From a virus: a stretch of 21,380 nt of DNA. Positions 1 through 6,750 of this stretch are shown here, piece after piece. The notes below the pieces were generated by a model. It was not told the DNA's origin, did not search any database, and saw only the letters and a list, made by a program, of their open reading frames with translations. The stretch spans positions 1 through 21,380 of the IMG/VR virus record IMGVR_UViG_3300001371_000011; one strand, written 5' to 3'. Every line of letters begins with the position of its first letter. Within the stretch, counting starts at the first letter, position 1. Both the position numbers and the translations under genes were made by a program.

Positions 1-282
1 TTAGCCATGCCGCGTTATGATGCGAATAGCAGACCGTTTTCACTGGTCAATCGTCGCCATATTGAAGCAATCAAAGCCAGTGCTGGTTATAGCGATGCTC
101 AAATTCTCGCGGCCTTCGGTTGGACGGACGGTAGAGATGACACGCGCTTCGGCGCTTTGGTCAATGTAGGCAGCGCAAAAAGTTTGCTGAACAAAGCGCA
201 CTATCAAAACCTGCTTACGAATACAGGCTTAAGCGGAGAACAGATTATGAACAGATTAGGTTTAACGGATAATCGGGTATGA
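1..282 (+). CDS. C-terminal part of an unrecognised protein (cut by window edge)
   Basis: The frame is open from base 1, and the first ATG (base 7) has no room for a visible ribosome site, so this is probably the end of a longer gene starting outside the window. The visible 91 residues are soluble and mostly helical. Two similar stretches recur: residues 18-38 (HIEAIKASAGYSDAQILAAF, then GWTD) and 63-87 (AHYQNLLTNTGLSGEQIMNRL, then GLTD). They look like an internal tandem repeat of about 45 residues. It overlaps the next gene by ATGA, so the two are likely translated together. Position just before tail-fibre and holin-like genes suggests a virion or lysis-associated protein, but this is context only; no family was recognised. 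Confidence 0.6.
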   Translation, partial: LAMPRYDANSRPFSLVNRRHIEAIKASAGYSDAQILAAFGWTDGRDDTRFGALVNVGSAKSLLNKAHYQNLLTNTGLSGEQIMNRLGLTDNRV

Positions 283-665
283 ACGACGACATGAGATCTG
301 TAATCAAATCTTTAGCTGACGCATCAATCATCCTTATATTGGTGTTTATATTTGCTGACCGGATTGACGCGGTAGGCGAACCCATTGCCCGTTATCGCAT
401 CATTGGCTTGCAGCCATTCGCTTTCGAGTGGACAAGCAACCTCCCCTACTCAGAAGATCGCCCGATGCTTTGGAATAGCACGGATGGCTTCACAGAATTT
501 AAAGAATACCACCTGCTCTATTCCATCGTGGACACGCAGTCACAAAATATCATTGAAGTATTTATAACTGAACATAAGACCATGTTTGCTTGGACATTTA
601 ATCAAGCGCGTGGTAAAGATGGCAACCCCCATCCAATTCATGCCGTGTGGATTAATACACCCTAG
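279..665 (+). CDS. small membrane-anchored protein of unknown function
   Basis: 128 residues; the ATG at 279 overlaps the upstream stop codon (ATGA), which fixes the start. Residues 13-27 (ASIILILVFIFA and neighbours) form one strong hydrophobic segment, followed by about 100 polar residues rich in W, F and Y. This suggests an N-terminal anchor or uncleaved signal with an external domain. No catalytic motif or family was recognised. It sits between a probable virion gene and a tail-fibre-like gene, so a role in lysis or virion assembly is possible but unproven. The reading frame ends with TAG at 663-665. Confidence 0.65.
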   Translation: MNDDMRSVIKSLADASIILILVFIFADRIDAVGEPIARYRIIGLQPFAFEWTSNLPYSEDRPMLWNSTDGFTEFKEYHLLYSIVDTQSQNIIEVFITEHKTMFAWTFNQARGKDGNPHPIHAVWINTP

Positions 666-770
666 TTTCGCTTCTGAAAAGGTGATCATTCACAGATTTA
701 TAGGTGCATAGGAAATTTTCTAGGCTCTTAATTTGTGGTACAATTTACATATTAAACAAATGAGGGAATT

Positions 771-1634
771 ATGAGTACAAATTATCATACTGCACACGCT
801 ACCGATGGAGCACTTTCAGCGACAGAATTAAATAGTCGACTGAGTGGTTTGGATACAGGGATAACCTCTGCACGACTGACAGCCGGCACAGAAACAATCG
901 CTAGTGGAATTGTCACAGTATCCCCCACTGGCAATTATAATTTGATAATTGCCGCCGAATCTGGTACAAGTGATAATTTGGATGAGATCACGGGCATTGG
1001 TGTTGGTGATATTGTTTTGTTACGTGCCAATGCTGGCGATACAATTACGGTCATTCATCAAAACGGTGTAACCAATGACTTTTATAATGTGACCGGTGGG
1101 AACATTGACTTGAGCGAGGACAATCCGCTTGTGTATGTTCTGACTGAATCTGGAAAACTTATGCAGATTCAGACATCGGTAAGCAGATCAATTGCAATTC
1201 TGCGTGACGAGAAATCGACAGGGACGGATGGTGGCACAGCCTTAGTGACCACATGGAATCCGCGTGATCTGAATACGGAAACCTATGACCCTGATGGGTT
1301 GGTAACTATCGCATCCAATGAATTTGTACCCATTGCAGGCACTTATGAAATTTTCGCTCAAGCTGGTGCAGGTGCCACAACGCAAAAACATAGGTTGCGG
1401 CTGTATAATGTGACAGGAGCAGCGGTTGTGGATTATGGTCTGAGTATGGCAACCAGCACCGCAACTGAATCTGGACTTGCTACAATCAATACAATCTTTA
1501 CCGCTAATGGCACAGATTCCTATCGTATAGATCATTGGACAAAGGTGGGTCGCGTCACTGATGGGCTTGGTAGTGCCAATGATGATGGTTCAAACGAAAT
1601 TTATCTCCAAATCCGCTTAGAAAAAATATCCTAA
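771..1634 (+). CDS. putative tail-fibre / receptor-binding protein with C1q/TNF-like C-terminal domain
   Basis: 287 residues, preceded by the ribosome site GAGGGAATT just before the ATG at 771. The protein is beta-rich, poor in cysteine, and full of T, S, G, N and D. Residues about 45-140 read as a first beta domain (GIVTVSPTGNYNLI..., ending VYVLTESGKLMQIQ). Residues about 180-287 have the pattern of the trimeric C1q/TNF-like jelly-roll seen at the tips of phage fibres: FVPIAGTYEIFAQAGAG, then an RLRLYN strand, an internal T/S-rich stretch, and a closing IYLQIRLEKIS strand. The family assignment rests on this strand pattern, not on a search. It stands alone after a 105-bp gap and is followed by two membrane-associated genes. 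Expected role: binding the host surface. Confidence 0.65.
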   Translation: MSTNYHTAHATDGALSATELNSRLSGLDTGITSARLTAGTETIASGIVTVSPTGNYNLIIAAESGTSDNLDEITGIGVGDIVLLRANAGDTITVIHQNGVTNDFYNVTGGNIDLSEDNPLVYVLTESGKLMQIQTSVSRSIAILRDEKSTGTDGGTALVTTWNPRDLNTETYDPDGLVTIASNEFVPIAGTYEIFAQAGAGATTQKHRLRLYNVTGAAVVDYGLSMATSTATESGLATINTIFTANGTDSYRIDHWTKVGRVTDGLGSANDDGSNEIYLQIRLEKIS

Positions 1635-1667
1635 TGATGAGAATTCAAGCTGTGAAAGGAAATATCC

Positions 1668-2309
1668 ATGCTAGATGAGAACATGATTCAATTATTAGCC
1701 TCAATGATTGCCGTATTACTTGGTATTGTTGGATGGGCACAATTAAAACAACGAGCCGCCAATCAGAAATTGCAGATTGAAATGGCTGGATTGAAAGTTC
1801 AATCCGATAATAATGCCCGTCAAGATAGTAATACTAAGGCACTGATTCAGGTAATCAGTGAATTGACATCCACCCAATCCAAGCTCATGACAAGTATTCA
1901 CGATCTTGGGAAATCATTGACTGAAAGTGATTTGGAAATTACAAAAAATATTTTATCCAATCGGGCAATACAAGAACAAACCAGCAAGGTCTTGGTACAA
2001 TTAAATCATCAGATTACCAGTCAGACAGCCAGCAAGACTGAATTGGCAGACATCAAGCAAATTATCAGTGAGCAAATTAGCCAAGTGCGCTTGACTATTA
2101 ACGAATTGCGTCAAATGGTTGATAAAAACCATTTGACGCAAATTGATGAAATCGCAAATATCGGCACTGCTACCAAGTCACAATTGACTTTAATTGTGGA
2201 CAGCTTGAGTACATTGGAAGTACGTATCCAAAAGAAACAAACAGACCAGCTAACCATCAACAAATCTGTACCTACCGAATCAAATGAATCTCAAGGAGAT
2301 GAAAAATGA
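1668..2309 (+). CDS. membrane-anchored coiled-coil protein
   Basis: 213 residues; AAGGAAA lies 8 bases before the ATG at 1668. Residues 8-24 (LLASMIAVLLGIVGW) form one transmembrane segment. Residues 26 to about 190 are a long, nearly glycine-free, Q/S/T/L/I-rich heptad region typical of coiled coils. The tail is polar. It overlaps the holin-like gene by four bases (ATGA), so the pair is probably co-translated and may act together at the membrane during lysis. A spanin-like or holin-accessory role is possible, but there is no lipobox, so this is conjecture. The coding sequence contains a perfect 15-bp inverted repeat at 2106-2141 (listed separately). Confidence 0.65.
   Translation: MLDENMIQLLASMIAVLLGIVGWAQLKQRAANQKLQIEMAGLKVQSDNNARQDSNTKALIQVISELTSTQSKLMTSIHDLGKSLTESDLEITKNILSNRAIQEQTSKVLVQLNHQITSQTASKTELADIKQIISEQISQVRLTINELRQMVDKNHLTQIDEIANIGTATKSQLTLIVDSLSTLEVRIQKKQTDQLTINKSVPTESNESQGDEK
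2106..2141. repeat. perfect 15-bp inverted repeat inside a coding sequence
   Basis: Left arm TTGCGTCAAATGGTT (2106-2120), 6-base spacer GATAAA, right arm AACCATTTGACGCAA (2127-2141). The arms are exact reverse complements, making a strong hairpin in the middle of the coiled-coil gene. No T-tract follows, so it is not an ordinary terminator. A second 15-bp hairpin of the same design lies in the gene at 18696. Confidence 0.9.
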
Positions 2310-2821
2310 AAATTGAACACATGCTTATTGTCCTGATTATCATTTTGCTAGTGGTAATTGCCCCCCAGGCCAACCCTGCGGCAAGTCAAGCGGCTGGTGA
2401 TATGCTCAATCCGCCCGTCGATTTCTTGACTGAATTAATTCAAACTGTATTCAATGGCTTATCACAATTTCAGGGTGATTTATGGCAATGGCTTCTAGGC
2501 ACTGGCATATCAATTCCTTTGACGTGGGGGATTGTGGCGGCAATTAAAAAATTACCTCAATTGCAAGCTGTTTCAGGTCAAGTATTGGCGACCATCGTCG
2601 GCTTCATACTCTTTGCGATACTGTATGCCGCACAGCATTTTGGATATAGCTCACAGCATGAAATCGTTATACAGATGGCAGTAGGGATTTTGGCAATTCT
2701 CACGGGTGGGGCAGTCACACAATACGGAGCATCCACAATACACGACAACACGTTAGACACGGTATTATCGCTTTCCTATGATCGTCAAGCTGATTCTGTG
2801 CTGGATGAGCTTAGGACTTGA
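2306..2821 (+). CDS. holin-like multi-pass membrane protein
   Basis: 171 residues; AAGGAGAT precedes the ATG, which overlaps the upstream stop (ATGA). Hydrophobic segments lie at about residues 6-20, 65-80, 92-110 and 120-138, separated by an amphipathic region (39-62) and followed by a charged tail ending DELRT. Size, membrane topology, coupling to a membrane-anchored coiled-coil protein and position at the end of a tail-fibre operon fit a phage holin or holin-like lysis protein, but no endolysin is adjacent in this window. The last codons and stop lie inside the 139-bp repeat that recurs after the sulfotransferase gene, so the 3' end of this gene is the apparent source of that repeat. Other membrane roles are not excluded. 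Confidence 0.55.
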   Translation: MKIEHMLIVLIIILLVVIAPQANPAASQAAGDMLNPPVDFLTELIQTVFNGLSQFQGDLWQWLLGTGISIPLTWGIVAAIKKLPQLQAVSGQVLATIVGFILFAILYAAQHFGYSSQHEIVIQMAVGILAILTGGAVTQYGASTIHDNTLDTVLSLSYDRQADSVLDELRT

Positions 2822-2940
2822 TTTAAGCAATTTTCCAGAGTGTTAAGCTATATACACTGCTAAACATAGTAGGAAACACTGGAAAACACTGTTTCCAGAG
2901 CAAGAAAAGAGAGACTAGATTGATACCTAGTCTCTTTTTT
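2802..2940 (+). repeat. 139-bp direct repeat, copy 1 (gene end + 50-nt core + terminator)
   Basis: About 92% identical, without gaps, to 7445-7583. It begins within the last codons of the holin-like gene, contains the 50-nt core 2816-2865 (shared, in either orientation, by four loci), a weaker hairpin (GGAAACA 2872-2878 / TGTTTCC 2890-2896) and a terminator. The two copies bracket 4.6 kb that includes the glycosyltransferase/sulfotransferase cassette. Confidence 0.9.
2910..2940 (+). terminator. rho-independent terminator, probably bidirectional
   Basis: Perfect 9-bp stem AGAGACTAG (2910-2918) / CTAGTCTCT (2927-2935) with an 8-base loop, followed by T5 and preceded by an A-rich stretch. It closes the plus-strand structural/holin operon and, read backwards, can stop minus-strand transcription from 3259. 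Confidence 0.9.
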
Positions 2941-2986
2941 GTTTTGTCTGAGGATTTTAGCTATGCTTGGTAAGCTGTGAAATCAA

Positions 2987-3018
2987 AAACCCCACAGGAC
3001 GGGGAGTTTGTGGGGTTT
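2987..3018 (-). terminator. rho-independent terminator of the minus-strand unit
   Basis: Perfect 10-bp arms AAACCCCACA (2987-2996) / TGTGGGGTTT (3009-3018). Read on the minus strand the stem is followed directly by TTGATTTC with extra T residues, giving a U-rich tail; on the plus strand it is followed by AAGGAAAAA. It therefore serves the minus-strand gene ending at 3050. Confidence 0.8.
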
Positions 3019-3049
3019 AAGGAAAAAATATGACTTTTTAAGCACATTC

Positions 3050-3259
3050 CTAGCATACCATAATTTTGACTTCGCGCAAGTGCCAAATTTCTGTGCGGCT
3101 ATGCTGGCGCTTGTCTGCGGCAATCAATTCCCAATTGGGGTTATCCTTGACCCATGCGGCAGCCTCTTGAGCATTGCATGGTTCAGGCTTCGGCATTGAT
3201 TCATTTTTGATCTTTGCCCCTGCAATTTTATCATTTTTGAAGTGTAGGTAAATAATCAC
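3050..3259 (-). CDS. small protein of unknown function, 69 residues
   Basis: GTG start at 3257-3259, chosen because a near-perfect ribosome site (AAGGAG) lies 6 bases upstream on the minus strand. The protein is soluble. Its central part, PCNAQEAAAWVKDNPNWEL, resembles small phage proteins with a helix followed by a conserved W, but no family could be named. It is the last gene of a short minus-strand unit and is followed by its own terminator (2987-3018). Its leader is the repeat that also precedes the minus-strand gene starting at 12420, so the two genes may share regulation. Confidence 0.7.
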   Translation of the reverse strand: MIIYLHFKNDKIAGAKIKNESMPKPEPCNAQEAAAWVKDNPNWELIAADKRQHSRTEIWHLREVKIMVC

Positions 3260-3266
3260 TCTTTGC

Positions 3267-3383
3267 TCCTTATGCTTAATTGTGTGCTTTAAAAGTGCTG
3301 TTTTTAGCTGTTTGGGAGAGTGTTTAGCAGTGTATATAGCTAAACATTCTGGAAAATTGCTTAAATCAAGTTCTATGCTTGAA
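3267..3383 (-). repeat. about 116-bp repeat, copy 1 (gene end / hairpin / gene leader)
   Basis: Near-identical to 12428-12542, the main difference being a 2-base indel in the hairpin loop region. On the minus strand it runs from the stop codon of the upstream gene (3373-3375) through the 50-nt core (3371-3322) with an imperfect hairpin, to just before the ribosome site of the 3259 gene. It carries the same core as the 139-bp repeat, in opposite orientation. Confidence 0.9.
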
Positions 3384-3572
3384 TTAAGGCTAATTCACGT
3401 CGTTCACTTGCCACGTTCATAGCTGCGTCACTCCAAGACATTGCAATGGCGGTCGCTTGTTCAATGCTTGCTTTGCGTGTGCCGATAAGCAATGATTCTG
3501 CCCGTTGATCAAAACATTTTTCAGTGCTTGTGCAAGGGCAGTTTCACTTACTGAATGGTCATTGCTAGTCAC
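3373..3572 (-). pseudogene. frameshifted small gene (about 65 residues)
   Basis: Two minus-strand frames join into one convincing protein. The first reads VTSNDHSVSETALAQALK from a GTG at 3572-3570. The second continues CFDQRAESLLIGTRKA to a C-terminus RRELALIQA and a TAG at 3375-3373. They meet at a run of five A residues on the coding strand (T5 at 3517-3521); one more A would restore a single frame. The predicted protein is Ala/Glu-rich and helical and was not recognised. The stop and downstream sequence match the end of the 338-residue gene at 12532. Loss of function, a sequencing error, or slippage at the A-tract are all possible. The start is uncertain because no good ribosome site is visible at the right distance. 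Confidence 0.55.
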
Positions 3573-3612
3573 GTAGGCTAGTCTATTTCACTCCCAAAAT
3601 GTTAAGGTGCTA

Positions 3613-3698
3613 GTGCTTAATTTGTCAATGCTTACAGCTTAACAAATAGCTAAAATTCTGTCAAGTGTTTCCTCAAAGCCTGTTAAAATTGATTGAAC
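3613..3698 (-). promoter_or_regulatory. 86-bp regulatory repeat, copy 1
   Basis: Gap-free near-identical copy of 8252-8337. On the minus strand it begins with the last codons FNQF and stop of a gene (intact at 8322, only a remnant here), and then has two TTGACA hexamers that could be -35 boxes. One candidate is the distal TTGACA followed after 18 bases by TAACAT in this copy. It lies upstream of minus-strand genes in both places, so a promoter/leader role is likely. Confidence 0.55.
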
Positions 3699-3727
3699 TT
3701 GATTGAATATTCAATATGACGTATAAT
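3699..3727 (+). promoter_or_regulatory. sigma-70-type promoter of the glycosyltransferase cassette
   Basis: TTGATT (3699-3704), a 17-base spacer and a perfect TATAAT (3722-3727), about 25 bases before the first ribosome site of the cassette. The spacer contains the 14-base palindrome listed next, which suggests repression. Confidence 0.7.
3702..3715. promoter_or_regulatory. palindromic operator candidate in the promoter spacer
   Basis: ATTGAATATTCAAT is an exact 14-base palindrome that overlaps the end of the -35 box and fills most of the spacer. A protein bound here would block RNA polymerase. No second exact copy was noticed in the window. Confidence 0.5.
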
Positions 3728-3751
3728 TCAGGAAACGAAAGGAATTTTCAT

Positions 3752-4357
3752 ATGACATGGGTACAATTGAATGCCCCAATGCAATTTACAACCGCAGGAA
3801 AACCCGTCAATTATCAGATAGGTGATTTTGTTGAAATTCATAACACCAATGAATTGCAGAAATTGACCGCAGATGGCAAAGTACGACCTCTTTATATAGA
3901 TGATATTCTGGCAAATATGAGTGGTGGGCTGGTTGCGCCTTATGCAATCAATAATCTATACAATCTCCCCTTCACGCAATCAGAGCCAGCACCGATATAT
4001 CCACAGACCATTGTTATTAATCAGAGTAAGGGAATGCCAAAGATATTGAGCAATATCGGACGAGCCGCAATCGTGCTGAAATTGCTAAAACGCTATGAAT
4101 TGGTATTGATTATGTCAAGCTATGCGGAACGAGCGTTGCATATTGCGAAGGATGAGCATGAACGCACATTGGCAATTTGTGGTGATCTTCGTATACCGTA
4201 TTATGCGAATATTTTCGGGGTGACTGACAGCAAAAAAGGGAAAGAGTTTTGTGAAGTTTTGAATCAAGAAATGGCATATGGCTCACAGCTTGCAATGGTT
4301 CGCGCATTATATCAAACCATGCCCATCACCTACTACCTGCCAAAGGAATGGCTGTAA
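3752..4357 (+). CDS. unknown protein, first gene of the glycosyl/sulfo-transferase cassette
   Basis: 201 residues. An in-frame ATG occurs at 3716, but it lies at the promoter -10 region and has no ribosome site. The ATG at 3752 follows AAAGGA by about 8 bases and is preferred. The N-terminal 45 residues (MTWVQLNAPMQFTTAGKPV, then QIGDFVEI) read as a small beta-barrel-like domain. A proline-rich linker with P/I/Y residues follows, then a helical C-terminal half with no visible active-site motif. It is not a glycosyltransferase by motif. The stop overlaps the start of the next gene (TAATG), so it is translationally coupled to the first glycosyltransferase and may act as its partner or acceptor. 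Function unknown. Confidence 0.75.
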   Translation: MTWVQLNAPMQFTTAGKPVNYQIGDFVEIHNTNELQKLTADGKVRPLYIDDILANMSGGLVAPYAINNLYNLPFTQSEPAPIYPQTIVINQSKGMPKILSNIGRAAIVLKLLKRYELVLIMSSYAERALHIAKDEHERTLAICGDLRIPYYANIFGVTDSKKGKEFCEVLNQEMAYGSQLAMVRALYQTMPITYYLPKEWL

Positions 4358-4980
4358 TGAATGGAGTGATTTATAGTGCATTTGGAGAAAATGCCAGGAT
4401 GCAGGCATTATTAAGCATCCAAACATTGAAACGCAATAATCCTAACATTGAAATTTGCGTTGTTACGGATGACTCGCAGGTATTTAGGAACGATGTTAAT
4501 CAGACAATACAAGCAGAAAATGACCCATATGGTCGTGAAACAAAATTGGCAATCGACAAATTATCCCCATTCAAGCATACATTATATATGGATGCGGATA
4601 CTCGTGTGCATGGCAAAATTGATTATTTGTTTGAGTGCCTCACAATTGCCGAATTTGTCTGCACAATCAGCGAACAACAAAACGAAAATTGGTTGTGGCA
4701 TATTGATGAGACTGAACGCAATGCAACCTTAAACGAATTACCCTGCTTGCCATTACAGATTCAGGGTGGCTTATTTGCATTCAAAAAATCGCCCAAAGTT
4801 CGCTCTTTTTTCGCAACATGGCGTAAGGAATATGCGCGTTATCCTGCAATTTATGACCAAGCCGCCATGACACGAGCGTTGCATCATGTTCCGCTAAAAA
4901 TGTGGATAGTGGGTCGTGAATTCAATGGGGGTGCGGTGATTCACCACTTGTATGGGAAAGCTCGTCGTGATGCAAAATAA
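4357..4980 (+). CDS. GT-A-fold glycosyltransferase (nucleotide-sugar transferase)
   Basis: 207 residues. The ATG at 4357 overlaps the previous stop (TAATG) and has AAAGGA 9 bases upstream; the in-frame ATG at 4348 lies directly against that site and is unlikely. The N-terminus (NGVIYSAFGENARMQALLS) fits a nucleotide-binding strand-loop-helix. KHTLYMDADTRVHG carries the DxD motif (D79, D81) that binds metal and nucleotide sugar in GT-A enzymes. A QGGLFAF strand, DQAAMTRALHH and a C-terminal HHLYGKARR follow, the latter in the place of the terminal metal-binding histidine of GT8-like enzymes. It is paralogous to the C-terminal half of the next gene. It probably transfers a sugar to an unknown acceptor in the cytoplasm; donor sugar cannot be read from the sequence. 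Confidence 0.85.
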   Translation: MNGVIYSAFGENARMQALLSIQTLKRNNPNIEICVVTDDSQVFRNDVNQTIQAENDPYGRETKLAIDKLSPFKHTLYMDADTRVHGKIDYLFECLTIAEFVCTISEQQNENWLWHIDETERNATLNELPCLPLQIQGGLFAFKKSPKVRSFFATWRKEYARYPAIYDQAAMTRALHHVPLKMWIVGREFNGGAVIHHLYGKARRDAK

Positions 4981-5070
4981 GACCCGTGTCACAAGACAAA
5001 AATGGTCTATTGCCACTGTTTTAAGCTGTCCTATGCTATGCTCTGAATCTGCATTTTGAGCTATTCCATG
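4971..5070 (+). repeat. 100-bp inverted repeat, copy 1
   Basis: 97 of 100 positions match the reverse complement of 13648-13747, without gaps. It covers the last codons and stop of the first glycosyltransferase and ends exactly on the ATG (5068-5070) of the next gene. It may therefore carry a promoter and start region. Confidence 0.95.
5010..5037 (+). promoter_or_regulatory. possible internal promoter in the 100-bp repeat
   Basis: TTGCCA (5010-5015), 16-base spacer, TATGCT (5032-5037), about 30 bases before the fusion glycosyltransferase. It is conserved in the other repeat copy, where it points along the minus strand toward the large minus operon. The -10 box is weak. Confidence 0.35.
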
Positions 5071-6750
5071 CTCTCGTTTACTGCTATTACAATTACTGGC
5101 GAAAATAAAAAAGGTGATGTGATCTCAAGACTGATGGTTGAATTGGCAAACGAAACGGGTTGGTCAATTTCCAAAGCACCTCGCCCCAATGCGGATTTGA
5201 ATTATTTTGGACTTTATATTCAAGTCGCACAGTCACCCCATGTCGTGCAATCATTGAAAAAAACGGCGGCATGGTTCAGCCATTACGAGATTCAGCGCAA
5301 GGATAAAATGGATTGGTGGCACAGTGCCAGCAAGATAGTGGACATTCGCACCACCACAGCCATGCAATATTTTGACTTGCTCAAACCCACTGGCGAAACA
5401 AAATTGGTATTTCCGCCACCCGTTGATTCACAATTCAAACCACGAAAACCACGTATCGGAATTAGCGGATTTGTACACCCGTCGGGTCGTAAGGGGGAGC
5501 ATCTTATCAAGCAATTATTCAGTGATTATGGTAGACATTGGGACATCGTCGCCAGTGGGCAAGGATGGCCTGTCAAAGATTGCAAGCTGCGTGATTGGTC
5601 AGAATTGCCAGCATTTTATCAGAGTTTGGACGTATATCTTGCCACTGGTATAACCGAAGGAATTCCCATGCCACCGCTTGAGGCATTGGCTTGTGGAGTG
5701 CGAATTGTAGTCCCTGAAAATGTCGGCATTTTAGATGGTTTGAGGTCTCATGGTTCATCGGTTTATTATTATCGCCAGAATGATTACGATCATCTGTGCG
5801 AAATTCTGTCGCTTGCTGTCAGTGATGCGATTGGCAAGCATCGACATATTGTGAGCGAATTCAATAGCAAAATGTGGGCATTATCGCATATGCAAGCCTT
5901 CGGGATTGTAGCGGATAAGGTGCAGTCAGTGAGTGTCGCCCCGATTGAAATAATCATGCCCAAAGAACCTGCCCCAATTGCGAAAACTGTGAACCAGTTC
6001 ACGGAGAAATCAGGTGCAATTCTTGTCGCTTATGGTGACCCTGCACGAAAATGCGCTGAACGATTATTGACAAGCTGGTCACGATTCATGCCTGATTATC
6101 CAATTGCCTTAGTCAGCGATTCAGATATTGCAAGCCCTGACAACCATCTATTTATCAATCATGCTGACACGGACATTGGCGCGAGGTCGGTCAAAACGCA
6201 ATTATACTCAATTGCACCGAGCGAATGGGATAATGTGCTATATCTGGATGCTGATACCGAGATCATAGCAGACGTATCACAATTGTTTCGCTGGCTGGAT
6301 TCAGGGTGGGAATTCATAATCTGCACCAATCCATTTGAGCATAAATCATTATTGGATGGCAGACGACCCGACAATGGCGAGGAATTGGATTACACTTTGT
6401 CAATATTGCAAAACGAAGATATTTTACAACCCAACGGGGGAGTATTCGGCTTTCATCGGAATGACCGCACCCAAGTATTTATGGAAACATGGTATACAGA
6501 ATGGCAACGCTGGTCAGCACGAGACCAGATGGCATTATTACGAGCATTGCATCATGTCCCGTTGGCATGGTTGTTGCTCGGCAATGAATGGAATACCATC
6601 ATTCGTTCAGGTGTGGATTTGACTGTGGAAATGAGTGCAGGAATACTGCATTATCCAATGAATGCTAGACGATGGGCTGGTATTATTTATGGGAAATTGG
6701 ACAGTCAAGAGGCTTGGAACCGTGTCAAGGAATGGGAGAGCAAAAAATGA
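5068..6750 (+). CDS. bifunctional glycosyltransferase: GT-B (GT4-like) fused to GT-A domain
   Basis: 560 residues from the ATG at 5068; a TTG at 5056 is in frame but has no ribosome site. Residues about 1-290 are a GT-B domain: GFVHPSGRKGEHL (about 135-147) is the GRKGE loop, and TEGIPMPPLEALACGV (196-211) is the classic E-x7-E donor-phosphate site of GT4 enzymes. A proline-rich linker follows (about 296-310). Residues about 314-560 are a GT-A domain with NVLYLDADTEI (DxD at 394-396), a QPNGGVFGF strand, DQMALLRALHH and ILHYPMNARRW. The second half is clearly paralogous to the preceding gene product. Such a protein could add two sugars in succession to one acceptor. The final stop overlaps the sulfotransferase start (ATGA). 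Confidence 0.85.
   Translation: MLSFTAITITGENKKGDVISRLMVELANETGWSISKAPRPNADLNYFGLYIQVAQSPHVVQSLKKTAAWFSHYEIQRKDKMDWWHSASKIVDIRTTTAMQYFDLLKPTGETKLVFPPPVDSQFKPRKPRIGISGFVHPSGRKGEHLIKQLFSDYGRHWDIVASGQGWPVKDCKLRDWSELPAFYQSLDVYLATGITEGIPMPPLEALACGVRIVVPENVGILDGLRSHGSSVYYYRQNDYDHLCEILSLAVSDAIGKHRHIVSEFNSKMWALSHMQAFGIVADKVQSVSVAPIEIIMPKEPAPIAKTVNQFTEKSGAILVAYGDPARKCAERLLTSWSRFMPDYPIALVSDSDIASPDNHLFINHADTDIGARSVKTQLYSIAPSEWDNVLYLDADTEIIADVSQLFRWLDSGWEFIICTNPFEHKSLLDGRRPDNGEELDYTLSILQNEDILQPNGGVFGFHRNDRTQVFMETWYTEWQRWSARDQMALLRALHHVPLAWLLLGNEWNTIIRSGVDLTVEMSAGILHYPMNARRWAGIIYGKLDSQEAWNRVKEWESKK

Noticed and set aside
3716-3751. Earlier ATG for the first cassette gene
   Set aside because: It overlaps the promoter region and has no ribosome site; the ATG at 3752 has AAAGGA at the right distance.
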